A stretch of DNA of 64,000 bases from assembly GCF_029227915.1 (NCBI RefSeq), contig NC_079878.1, positions 35,739,501-35,803,500 on the forward strand, written 5' to 3'. Under the pieces are notes generated by a model. That model did not search any database and was not told the origin of the DNA. It worked only from the letters and a program-made list of their open reading frames with translations. The position numbers were made by a program, and so were the translations under genes. Below, in pieces: positions 48,001 through 60,249 of the stretch. Each line of letters opens with the position of its first letter. The first letter of the stretch is position 1. This DNA comes from Hydractinia symbiolongicarpus. Taxonomy: Eukaryota > Cnidaria > Hydrozoa > Anthoathecata > Hydractiniidae.

Positions 48001-50240
48001 GGACTGACACCGTTAGAAAGTCAATGAAATGTAGTTTTTGCACCTGTCGCTGTTTCTTCAGCGCGCGATAACGGCTAGGATTCGTCCCAGAGTAAATACG
48101 ACATATTTATCTAAATTCTTAAATGAAGCGCTACCACAGCGCCCATTGTTATCGTTCAATTCCAGCAATCATGTCAAATTAAGAGGAATGTTATTTGTGG
48201 CAGTCCAATTGGCTCATTTATCACATTTATAAGGTCACAGTTCAAAATCAGTTCATTTAAATGCCACAGTCAATCGTTTCACTGTTAAAAGCAATCCAAC
48301 CTAGTAATATCAGAAAAACATCCCTAAATACATGTGGGGACGAATATGTTACGCAACCGTTGTAACTCAAACGGACTGATACCGTTAGAAATTCATTGAA
48401 ATGTAGTTTTTGAAACTGTCTCTATTTCTTTAGCGCGCGATAACGGACAGGATTGGTCCCACAGTAAAAAAAAGACTTTTTTTATCTAAATTGTTAAATA
48501 AAGGGCTACCACAGAGCCTAATGTAATCGCTAAAATCCAGCAATCATGTCAAATTAAGAAGAATGTTATTCCATGGAGACCAATTGTCTCATTTATCACA
48601 TTTATAAGGTCACAGTCCAAAGTCAATTCAATTAAGTCCCACAGTCAATCGTTTCACTGTTAAGAGCGATGCAACCTAGTAATAGCGGAAAAATATCGCT
48701 AAGTATATGTTGGTACGAATATGTGACGCAACCGTTGTAACTAAAACAGATTGATACCGCTACAAAGTCAATGAAATGTGGTTCTTAAAACTGTTCCTGT
48801 TTATTCAGCGGGTGTTAACGGCCAGGATTCTCCCACAGTAAATATGACTTTTTTATCTAAATTCTTCAATAAAACGCTACCACAGCGCCCATTGTAATCG
48901 TTAAATTCCAGCAATCATGTCAAATTAAGAGGAATGTTATTTGTGGGACTCCAATTGCCTCATTTATCACATTTAAAAGGTCACAGTCCAAAATCAGTTC
49001 AATTAAGTGCCACATTCAATCCTGTCACTGTTAAAAGCGATGCAACCTAGTAATATCAGAAAAATATCGCTAAATTCTTGTTAGTACGAATATGTGACCC
49101 AACCGTTGTAACTCAAACGGACTGACACCGTTAGAAATTCATTGAAATGTAGTCTTTGAAACTGTCTCTCTTTTTTCAGCCCGCGATAACGGTTAGGATT
49201 GGTCCCACGGTAAAAAATGACTTTTTCATTTAAATTTTTATATGAACCGCTACCACAGCACCTAGTGTAATCGCTGAGTTCCGGCAATCAAGTGAAATTA
49301 AGAAGAATGTTATTTCTTGGGTTCCAGTTGGCTTACGCACCACATTTATAAAGTTACAGGCCATATTTAGTTCAATTAAGTCCCACAGTCAATCGTTGCA
49401 CTGTTAAAAGCGATGCAACCTAGTAGTATGAGAAATATATGGCTAATTACATGTTGGTTCGAATATGTGACACAACCGTTGTAACTCAAACAGACTGACA
49501 CCGTTAGAATGTCAATGAAATGTAATTTTTGAAACTGTCGCTATTTCTTCAGCGCGCAATAACGGCTAGGATTCGTCCCAGAGTAAAGAATGACTTAGTT
49601 ATCTAAAATTCTAAATGAAGCGCTACCACAGCGCCCGTTGTAATCGTTGAATTCCAGCAATCATGTCAAATTAAGAGGAATGTTATTTGTGGGAGTCCAA
49701 TTGGCTCATTTATCACATTTATTAGGTCACATTCCAAAATCTGTTCATTTAAGTCCCACAGTCAATCGTTTCACGGTTAAAAGCGGTACAACTTAGTAAT
49801 ATCAGCGAAACATCCCTAAATACATGTGGCGACGAAAATGTGACCCAACCGTTGCAACTCAAACGGACTGATACCGTTAGAAGTTCATTGAAATGTAGTT
49901 TTCGAAACTGTCTTTATTTCTTTAGCGCACGATAACAGCTAGGATTGGTCACACAGTAAAGAATGACTTTTTTTATCTAAATTTTTAAATGTAGTGCTAC
50001 CACAGCGCCCAGTGTAATCGGTGAGTTCCGGCAATCATGTCAAAATGAGAAGAATGTTATTTCTTGGAGTCCAATTGTCTCACTTATCCCATTTATCAGG
50101 TCACAGTCTAAAGTTAGTTCAATTAATTCCCACAGTCAATCGTTTCACCGTTAAAAGGGATGCAACCTAGTAATATCAGAAAAATATCCCTAAATACATG
50201 TTGGTACGAATATGTGACGACACCGTTGTAACTCAAACAG
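42000..50240 (+). repeat. Irregular 7-, 9- and 13-monomer repeats
   Basis: Several overlapping long periods are visible. An offset of about 2,612 bp (7 monomers) is seen at 42600/45211 and 43141/45753. An offset of about 3,361 bp (9 monomers) is seen at 44676/48038 and 46361/49722. An offset of 4,851 bp (13 monomers) is seen at 42067/46918. Many units carry the shifted dyad AGGGCT...AGAGCC and the run GTAAAAAAAAGACTTTTTT. The overlapping periods suggest several rounds of unequal exchange with shifting register. Confidence 0.78.
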
Positions 50241-53200
50241 ATTGACACCGTTAGAAAGTCAATGAAATGTAGTTTTTGAAACTGTCGCTATTTCTTCAGC
50301 GGGCGATAACGGCTAGGATTTGTCCCAGAGTAAAGAATGACTTAGTTATCTAAATTTCTAAAGGAAGCGCTAACACAGCGCCCATTGTAATCGTTGAATT
50401 CCAGCAATCATGTCAAATTAAGAAGAATGTTATATGTGGGAGTCCAATTTGCTCATTTATCACATTTATAAGGTCACATTCCAAAATCTGTTCATTTAAA
50501 TCCCACAGTCAATCGTTTCACTGTTAAAAGCAGTACAACTTAGTAATATCAGCGAAACATCCCTAAATACATGTGGCGACGAATATGTGACCCAACCGTT
50601 GTAACTCAAACGGACTAATACCGTTAGAAGTTCATTGAAATGTAGTTTTTGAAACTGTCTCTCTTTCTTCAGCGCGCGATAACGGCTAGGATTGGTAACA
50701 CAGTAAAGAATGACTTTCTTACTTAAATTTTTAAATGAAACCACAGCACCCAGTGCGCTGAGGTCCGGCAATCAAGTCGGATTAAAAAGAATATTATTTC
50801 TTGGGTTCCAGTTGGCTCACTTACCACATTTATAAAGTTACAGGCCAAATTTAGTTCAATTAAGTCCCGCAGTAATTCGTTGCACTGTTAAAAGCGATGC
50901 AACCTAGTAATATGAGAAAAATATCGCTATATACATGTTGGTACGAATATGTGACCCAACCGTTGTAACTGAAACTGACTGACACCGTTAGAAAGTCAAT
51001 GAAATGTAGTTTTTGAAACTGTCGCTATTTCTTCAGCACGCGATCACGGCTAGGATTCGACCCAGAGTAAAGAATGACTTATTTATCTAAATTTTTAAAT
51101 GAAGCGCTACCACAGCGCACAGTGCAATCGCTGAGTTCTGGCAATCAGGTCAAATTAAGAAGAATGTTATTTCTTGGGCCTCCAATTGCCTCATTTATCA
51201 CATTTATAAGGGGACAGTCCAAAATCAGTTCATTTAAGTGCCAAAGTCAATCGTTTCACTGTTAAAAGCGATACAACCCAGTAACATCAGAAAAACATCC
51301 CTAAATACATGTGGGGACGAATATGTGACGCAACCGTTGTAACTCAAACGGACTGATACCCTTAAAAATTCATTGAAATGTAGTTTTTGAAACTGTCTCT
51401 ACTTCTTCAGCGCGAGCTAACGGCTAGTATTGGTCCCACAGTAAAAAATGACTTTCCTTTCTTAATTTTTAAATGAAGTGCTACCACAGCGCCCAGTGTA
51501 ATCGCTGAGTTTTGGCAATCATGTCAAATTAAGAAGAATGTTACTTCTTGGAGTTCAATTGCCTCACTTATCACATTTATAAGGTCACAGTCCAGAATGA
51601 GTTCAATTAATTCCACAGTCAATCGTTTCACTGTTAAAATCGATACAACCTAGTAATAGCGGAAAAATATCGCTAAGTACATCTTGGTACGAATATGTGA
51701 CACAACCGTTGTAACTCAAATGGATTGATACCGCTAGAAAGTCAATGCAATGTAGTTTTTGAAACTGTTTCTGTTTAATCAGCGCGTGCTAACGGCCAGG
51801 ATTTTTGCCACAGTAAATATAACTTATTTATCTATATTTTTACATGAAGCACTACCACAGCGCTCATTGTAATCGTTGAATTCCAGCAATCATGTCAAAT
51901 TAAGAGGAATGTTATTTGTGTGAGTCCAATTGGCTCATTTATCACATTTATAAGGTCACAGTCCAAAATCAGTTCATTTAAGTGCCAAAGTCAATCGTTT
52001 CACTGTTAAAAGCGATACAACATAGTAATATCAGAAAAAAATCCCTAAATACATGTTGGGACGAATATGTGACGCAACCGTTGTAAATCAAACGGTTTGA
52101 TGCCGCTAGAAAGTCAAAGAAATGTAGTTTTAGAAACTGTCGCTATTTCTTCAGCGCGCAATAACGGCTGGGATTCGTCCCAGAGTAAAGAATGACTTAT
52201 TTATCTAAATTTTTAAATGAAGCGCTACCACAGCGCCCAATGCAATCGCTGAGTTCCGGCAATCACGTCAAATTAAGAAGAATGATATTTCTTGGAGTCC
52301 AATTGTCTCACTTATCACATTTATAAGGTCACAGTCCAGAATGAGTTCAATTAATCCCACAGTCAATCGTTTCACTGTTGAAAGCGATGCAACCTAGTAA
52401 AAGCGGAAAAATATCGCTAAATACATGTTGGTACGAATGTGTGACGCAACCGTTGTAACTCAAACGGATTGATACCGCTAGAAAGTCAATGCAATGCAGT
52501 TTTTGAAGCTGTTCCTGTTTAATCTGCGCGTGCTAACGCCAAGGATTGGTCCCAGGGTAAATATGGATTAATTTTCTAAATTTTTAAATGAAGTGCTATC
52601 ACAGCGCCCATTGTAATCGTTGAATTCCAGCAATTATGTCAAAATAAGAGGAATGTTATTTCTGGTTAGTCCAATTGGCTCATTTATCACATTTATAAGG
52701 TCACAGCTCAAAATCAGTTCATTTAAATGCCAAAATCAATCGTTTCACTGTTAAAAGCGATACAACCTAGTAACATCAGAAAAACATCCCTACATACATG
52801 TGGGGACGAATATGTGACGCAACCGTTGTTACTCAAACGGATTCATACCACTAGAAACTCAATGCAATGTAGTTTTTGAAACTGTTCCTGTTTATTCAGC
52901 GCATGCTAACGGCCAGGATTGGTCCCACAGTAAATATGACTTAATTATCTAAATTTTCAAATAAAGCGCTACCACAGCGCTCATTGTAATCGTTGAATTC
53001 CAGCAATCATGTCAAATTAAGAGGAATGTTATTTGCAGGACTCCAATTGGCCCATTTATCACATTTATAAGGTCACAGTCCAAAATCAGTTCATTTAAGT
53101 GCCAAAGTCAATCGTTTCACTGTTAAAGGCGATACAACCTAGTAACATCAGAAAAACATCCCTAAATACATGTGGGGACGAGTATGTGACGCAACCGTTG

Positions 53201-55030
53201 TAACTTAAACGGACTGATACCGGTAGAAATTCATTGAAATGTAGTTTTTGAAACTGTCTCTATTTCTTCAGCGCGCGATAACGGCTAGGATTGGTCCCAC
53301 CGTAAAAAAAACTTATTTATTTAAATGTTTAGATGAAGCACTACCACAGCGCCTAGTGTAATCGCTGAGTTTCGGCAATCATGTCAAATTATGAAGAATG
53401 TTATTTCTTGGAGTCCAATTGTCTCACTTGTCACATTTATAAGGTCACATTCCAGAATGTGTTCAATTAATCCCACAGTCAATCGTCTCACTGTTAAAAG
53501 CGATACAACCTAGTAATATCAGAAAAATATCGCTAAATACTTGTTGGTAAGAATATGTGGCACAACCGTTGTAACTCAAGCGGATTGATACCGCTAGAAA
53601 GTCAAGGAAATGTAGTTTTTGAAACTGTCTCTATTTCTTCAGCGCGTGATAACGGCTAGGATTGGTTCCAGAGTAAAGAATGACTTATTTATCTAAATTT
53701 TAAAATGAAGCGCTACCACAGCGGCCAGTGCAATTGCTGAGTTCCGGCAATCACGTCAAACTAAGAAGAATGTTATTTCTTGGGGTCCAGTTAGCTCACT
53801 TATCACATTTATAAGGTCACAGTCCAGAATGAATTCAATTAATCCCACAGTCAATCGTTTTACTGTTAAAAGCGATACAACCTAGTAATAGCGGAAAAAT
53901 ATCGCTAAATACATGTTGGTACGAATATGTGACGCAACCGTTGTTACTCAAACGGATTCATACCGCTAGAAACTCAATGCAATGTAGTTTTTGAAACTGT
54001 TCCTGTTTATTCAGCGCATGCTAACGGCCAGGATTGCTCCCACAGTAAATATGACTTACTTATCTAAATTTTCAAATGAAGCGCTACCACAGCGCTCATT
54101 GTAATCGTTGAATTCCAGCAATCATGTCAAATTAAGAGGAATGTTATTTGCAGGACTCCAATTGCCTCATTGATCCTATTTATAAGGTCACAGCTCAAAA
54201 TCAGTTCATTTAAGTGCCACAGTCAATCGTCTCACTGTTAAAAGCGATACAACCTAGTAATAGCGGAACAATATCGCTAAATACATGTTGGTACGAATAT
54301 GTGACGCAACAGTTGTTACTCAAACGGGTTCATACCGCTAGAAACTCAATTCAATGTAGTTTTTGAAACTGTTCCTGTTTATTCAGCGCGTGCTAACGGT
54401 CAGGATTGGTCCCACAGTAAGTATGACTTACTTATCTAAATTTCTAAATGAAGCGCTACCACAGCGCTCATTGTAATCGTTGAATTCCAGCAATCATGTC
54501 AAATTAAGAGGAATGTTATTTGCAGGACTCCAATTGGCCCATTTATCACATTTATAAGGTCACAGTCCAAAATCAGTTCATTTAAGTTCCAAAGTCAATC
54601 GTTTCACTGTTAAAGGCGATACAACCTAGTAACATCAGAAAAACATCCCTAAATACATGTTGGTACGAATATGTGACGCCACAGTTGTAACTCAAACGGA
54701 CTGATACCGTTTGAAATTCATTGAAATGTAGTTTTTGAAACTGTCTCTCTTTCTTCAGCGCGCGATAACGGCTAGGATTGGTCCCACGGTAAAAAATGAC
54801 TTTTTTATATAAACTTTTAAATGAAGCGCTACCACAGCAACCAGTGTAATCGCTGAGTTCCGGCATTCATTTCAAATTGAGAAGAATGTTATTTCACAGT
54901 CAATCGTTTCACTGTTAAAAGCGATACAACCTAGTAATATCGGAAAAACATCCCTAAACACATGTTGGTACGAATATGTGACCCAATCGTTGCAACTCAA
55001 ACTGACTGACAACGTTAGAAAGTCAATGAA
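50240..55030 (+). repeat. Satellite, more diverged, no clear HOR
   Basis: About 13 monomers with more private substitutions and small indels than elsewhere, for example loss of GCGCTA from the dyad near 50737 together with a nearby TAATC loss. Classes A and B are interspersed. Some pairs are similar, such as those around 52.9 and 54.0 kb (GCATGCTAACGG), but I see no repeated order. Confidence 0.6.
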
Positions 55031-55033
55031 ATG
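54729..55033 (+). repeat. Truncated monomer (305 bp)
   Basis: GAATGTTATTTC is joined directly to CACAGTCAATCG near 54895. About 67 bp that normally lie between these motifs, including the TATAAGGTCACAG landmark, are missing. It is the shortest monomer I found. Confidence 0.88.
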
Positions 55034-58000
55034 TAGTTTTTGAAACTGTCGCTATTTCTTCAGCGCGCGATAACGGCTAGGAGTCGTCACAGAGTAAAGA
55101 ATGACTTTTTTATCTAAATTTTTAAATAAAGCGCTACCACAGCGTCCAGTGCAATTGCTGAGTTCCGGCAATCACGTCAAATTAAGAAGAATGTTATTTC
55201 TTGGGTCCAATTGCCTCATTTATCACATTTATCAGGTCACAGTCCAAAGTTAGTTCAATTAAGTCCCACAGTCAATCGTTTCACTGTTTAAAAGGATGCA
55301 ACCTAGTAATATTAGAAAAATATCGCTAAATACATGTTGGTACGTATATGTAACCCAACCCTTGTAACTCAAGCGCACTGACACGGTTAGAAAGCCTGTG
55401 AAATGTAGGTTTTTCACCTGTCGCTGTTTCATCAGCGCGCGATAACGGCTAGGATTGGTCCCACAGTAAAAAATGACTTTTTTTCTTAATTTTTAAATGA
55501 AGCGCTCCCACAGCGACCAGTGTAATTGCTGAGCTTCGGCAATCATGTCAAATGAAGAAGAATGTTATTTCTTGGAGTCCAATTGTCTCACTTATCACAT
55601 TTAAAAGGTCACAGTCCGAAATCAGTTCAATTAAGTCCCACAGTCAATCGTTTCCCTGTTAAAAGCGATGCAACCTAGTAATAGCGGAGAAATATCGCTT
55701 AATACATGTTGGTACGAATATGTGACGGAACCGTTGTAACTCAAACGGATTGATACCGCCAAAAAGTCAATGAAATGTAGTTTTTGAAACTGTCGCTATT
55801 TCTTCAGCGCGCGATAACGGCTAGGATTCGTCACAGAGTAAAGAATGACTTTCTTATCTAAATTTTTAAATAAAGCGCTACCACAGCGCCCAGTACAATC
55901 GCTGAGTTCCGCCAATCACGTCAAATTAAGAAGAATGTTATTTCTTAGGGTCCAATTGCCTCATTTATCCCATTAATCAGGTCACAGTCCAAAGTTTAAT
56001 TCAATTAAGTCCCACAGTCAATGGTTTCACTGTTTAAAAGGATTCAACCTAGTAATATTAGAAAAATATCCCTAAATACAAGTTGGAACGGATATGTGAC
56101 GCCACCGTTGTAACTGAAGCGGACTGATAACGTTAGAAAGTCAATGAAATGTAGTTTTTGAAACTGTCGCTATTTCTTCAGCCCGCGATAACGGCTAGGA
56201 TTGGTCCCACAGTAGAGAATGACTTATTTTTCTAAATTTATAAATGAAGTGCTACCACAGCGCCCCGTGTAATCGCTGAGTTGCGCAAATCATGTCAAAT
56301 TAAGAAGAATGTTAATTCTTGGACTCCAATTGTCTCATTTATTACATTTATCAGGTCACAGTCCAAAGTTTGTTCAATTAAGACCCACAGTCAATCGTTT
56401 CACTGTTAAAAGAGATACAACCTAGTAATTTCAGAAAAACATCCCTAAATACATGTGGGGAGCAATATGTGACGTAACCGTTGTAACTCAAACGGACTTA
56501 TACCGTTAGAAATTAATTGAAATACAGTTTTTGAAACTGTCTCTAATTCTTCAACGCGCGATAACGGCTCGGATTGGTCCCACGGAAAAAAAATGACACA
56601 TCTTTTTAAATTTTTAAATGAAGCGCTACCAGAGCGCCCAGTGTAGTCGCTGAGTTTCGGCAATCATGTCAAATTAAAAAGAATGTTATTTTTTGGAGTC
56701 CAATTGACTTATTTATCACATTTATAAGGTCACAGTCAAAAATCAGTTCAATTAAGTCCCACAATCAATCGTTTCACTGTCAAAAGCGATACAACCTAGT
56801 AATTTCAGAGAAACATCCCTAAATGCATGTTGGTACGAATATGTGACACAACCGTTGTAACTCAAACGGATTGATACCGCTAGAAAGTCAATGAAATGTA
56901 GTTTTTGGAGCTGTTCCTATTTATTCAGCGCGTGCTAACGGCCTGGTTTGGTCCCACAGTAAATATGACTTAATTATCTAAATTTTTAAATGAAGGGCTA
57001 CCACAGCGCCCCTTGTAATCGTTGAATTCCAGCAATCATGTCAAATTAAGAGGAATGTTATTTGTGGGAGTCCAATTGCCTCATTTATCAAATTTATAAG
57101 GTCACATTCCAAAATCAGTTCATTTAAGTGCCACAGTCAATCGTTTCACTGTTAAAAGCGATACAACCTAGTAATTTCAGAAAAACATCCCTAAATACAT
57201 GTTGGGGGGAGTATGTGACACAACCGTTATAACTTAAACGGACTGATACCGTTAGAAATTCATTGAAATGTAGTTTTTAAAACTGTCTCTATTTCTTCAG
57301 CGCGTGATAACGGCTAGGATTGGTTCCAGAGTAAAGAATGACTTGTTTATCTAAATTTTTAATTGAAGAGCTACCACAGCGCCCAGTGCAATCGTTGAAT
57401 TCCAGCAATCATGTCAAAATAAGAGGAATATTATTTCTGGTTAGTCCAATTGGCTCACTTGTCACATTTATAAGGTCACATTCCAGAATGTGTTCAATTA
57501 ATCCCACAGTCAATCGTTTCACTGTTAAAAGCGATACAACCTAGTAATAGCGGAACAATATCGCTAAATACATGTTGGTACGAATATGTGACGCAACCGT
57601 TGTTTCTCAAACGGATTGATACCGCCAGAAAGTCAATGAAATGTAGTTTTTGAAACTGTCGCTATTTCTTCAGCGCGCGATAACGGCTAGGATTCGTCAC
57701 AGAGTAAAGAATGACTTTTTTATCTAAATTTTTAAATAAAGCGCTACCACAGCGCCCAGTACAATCGCTGAGTTCCGCCAATCACGTCAAATTAGGAAGA
57801 ATGTTATTTCTTAGGGTCCAATTGCCTCATTTATCCCATTAATCAGGTCACAGTCCAAAGTTTAATTCAATTAAGTCCCACAGTCAATGGTTTCACTGTT
57901 TAAAAGGATTCAACCTAGTAATATTAGAAAAATATCCCTAAATACAAGTTGAAACGGATATGTGACGCCACCGTTGTAACTGAAGCGGACTGATAACGTT

Positions 58001-59127
58001 AGAAAGTCAATGAAATGTAGTTTTTGAAACTGTCGCTATTTCTTCAGCCCGCGATAACGGCTAGGATTGGTCCCACAGTAGAGAATGACTTATTTTTCTA
58101 AATTTATAAATGAAGTGCTACCACAGCGCCCCGTGTAATCGCTGAGTTGCGCAAATCATGTCAAATTAAGAAGAATGTTAATTCTTGGACTCCAATTGTC
58201 TCATTTATCACATTTATCAGGTCACAGTTCAAAATCAGTTCATTTAAGTGCCAAAGTCAATCGTTTCACTGTTAAAAGCAATACAACCTAGTAACATCAG
58301 AAAAACATCCCTTAATACATGTGGGGACGTATATGTGACGCAACCGTTGTAACTTAAACGGACTGATACTGTTAGAAATTCATTGAAATGTAGTTTTTGA
58401 AACTGTCGCTATTTCTTCAGCGCGCGATAACGGCTAGGATTGGCCCCACGGTAAAAAATGACTTATTCCTTTAGATTTTTAAATGAAGCGTTACCACAGC
58501 GCCCAGTGTAATCGCTGAGTTTCGGCAACCATGTCAAATTAAGAAAAATGTTATTTTTTGGAATCCAATTGACTCATTTATCACATTTATAAGGTGACAG
58601 TCCAAAATCAGTTCAATTAAGTCCCACAATCAATCGTTTCACTGTTAAAAGCGATGCAACCTAGTAATATGAGAAAAATCTCGCTAAATACAAGTTGGTA
58701 CGGATATGTGACTCCACCGTTGTAACTGAAGCGGACTGATAACGTTAGAAATTCAATGAAATGTAGTTTTTGAAACTGTCGCTATTTCTTCAGCGCGCGA
58801 TAACGGCTAGGATTGGGCCCACAGTAGAGAATGACTTATTTATCTAAATTTATAAATGAAGTGCTACCACAGCGCCCCGTGTAATCGCTGAGCTGCGGCA
58901 ATCATGTCAAATTAAGAAGAATGTTAATTCTTGGACTCCAATTTTCTCATTTATCATGTCACAGTCCAAAGTTTGTTCAATTAAGTCCCACAGTCAATCG
59001 TTTCACTGTTTAAAGGGATGCAACCTAGTAATATTAGAAAAATATCCCTAAATAAATGCTGGTATCAATATGTGACTCCACCGTTGTAACTGAAGCGGAC
59101 TGATAACGTTAGAAAGTCAATGAAATG
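55034..59127 (+). repeat. Class A satellite with a 5-monomer duplication
   Basis: The two-monomer stretch at about 55.77-56.4 kb recurs at about 57.64-58.25 kb (offset 1,866 bp, five monomers) and shares private variants such as TCCCATTAATCAGG and AAGCGGACTGATAACG. The monomer 58764-59127 is 364 bp because of a 9-bp deletion. The first monomers of this block are also copied at 63.2-64.0 kb. Confidence 0.78.
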
Positions 59128-60249
59128 CAGTTTTTGAAACTGTCGCTATTTCTTCAGTGCGCGATAACGGCTAGGATTGGTCCCACAGTAGAGAATGACT
59201 TATTTATTTAAATTTATAAATGAAGTGCTACCACAGCGCCCCGTGTAATCGCTGAGTTGCGGCAATCATGTCAAATTAAGAAGAATGTTAATTCTTGGAC
59301 TCCAATTGTCTCATTTATCACATTTATCATGTCACAGTCCAAAGTTTGTTCGATTAAGTCCCACAGTCAATCGTTTCACAGAAATAAAGGGATGCAACCT
59401 AGTAATATTAGAAAAGTATCCCTAAATACATGCTGGTACGAACATGTGACCCAACGGTTGTAACTCAATCTGACTGACACCGTTAGAAAGTCAATGAAAT
59501 GTATTTTTTGAAACTGTCGCTATTTCTTCAGCGCGCGATAACGGCTAGGATTGGTCCCACAGTAGAGAATGAATTATTTATCTAAATTTATAAATGAAAT
59601 GCTACCACAGCGCCCCGTGTAATCGCTGAGTTGCGGCAATCATGTCAAATTAAGAAGAATGTTAACTCTTGGACTCCAATTGTCTCATTTATCACATTTA
59701 TCATGTCACAGTCCAAAGTTTGTTCAATTAAGTCCCACAGTCAATCGTTTCACAGAAATAAAGGGATGCAACCTAGTAATATTAGAAAAATATCCCTAAG
59801 TACATGCTGGTACGAACATGTGACCCAACCGTTGTAACTCAATCTGACTGACATCGTTAGAAAGTCAATGAATCGTAGTTTTTGAAACTGTCGCTATTTC
59901 TTCAGCGCGCGATAACGGCTAGGATTGGTCCCACAGTAGAGAATGATAAATTTATCTAAATTTATAAATGAAGTGCTACCACAGCGCCCCGTGTAATCGC
60001 TGAGTTGCGGCAATCATGTCAAATTAAGAAGAATGTTAACTCTTGGACTCCAATTGTCTCATTTATCACATTTATCATGTCACAGTCCAAAGTTTGTTCA
60101 ATTAAGTCCCACAGTCAATCGTTTCACGGAAATAAAGGGATGCAACCTAGTAATATTAGAAAAATATCCCTAAATACATGCTGGTACGAATATGTGACCC
60201 AACCGTTGTAACTCAAACGGACTGACACCGTCAGAAAGTCAGTAAAATG
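59128..60249 (+). repeat. Three consecutive near-identical 374-bp monomers
   Basis: Monomers start at 59128, 59502 and 59876 and the next at 60250, all exactly 374 bp. They share a private change that replaces the usual ACTGTT(T/A)AAAGG by ACAGAAATAAAGG (ACGGAAATAAAGG in the third), and GAATGTTAA(T/C)TCTTGG. This is monomer-by-monomer amplification, unlike the multi-monomer families elsewhere. Confidence 0.9.
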
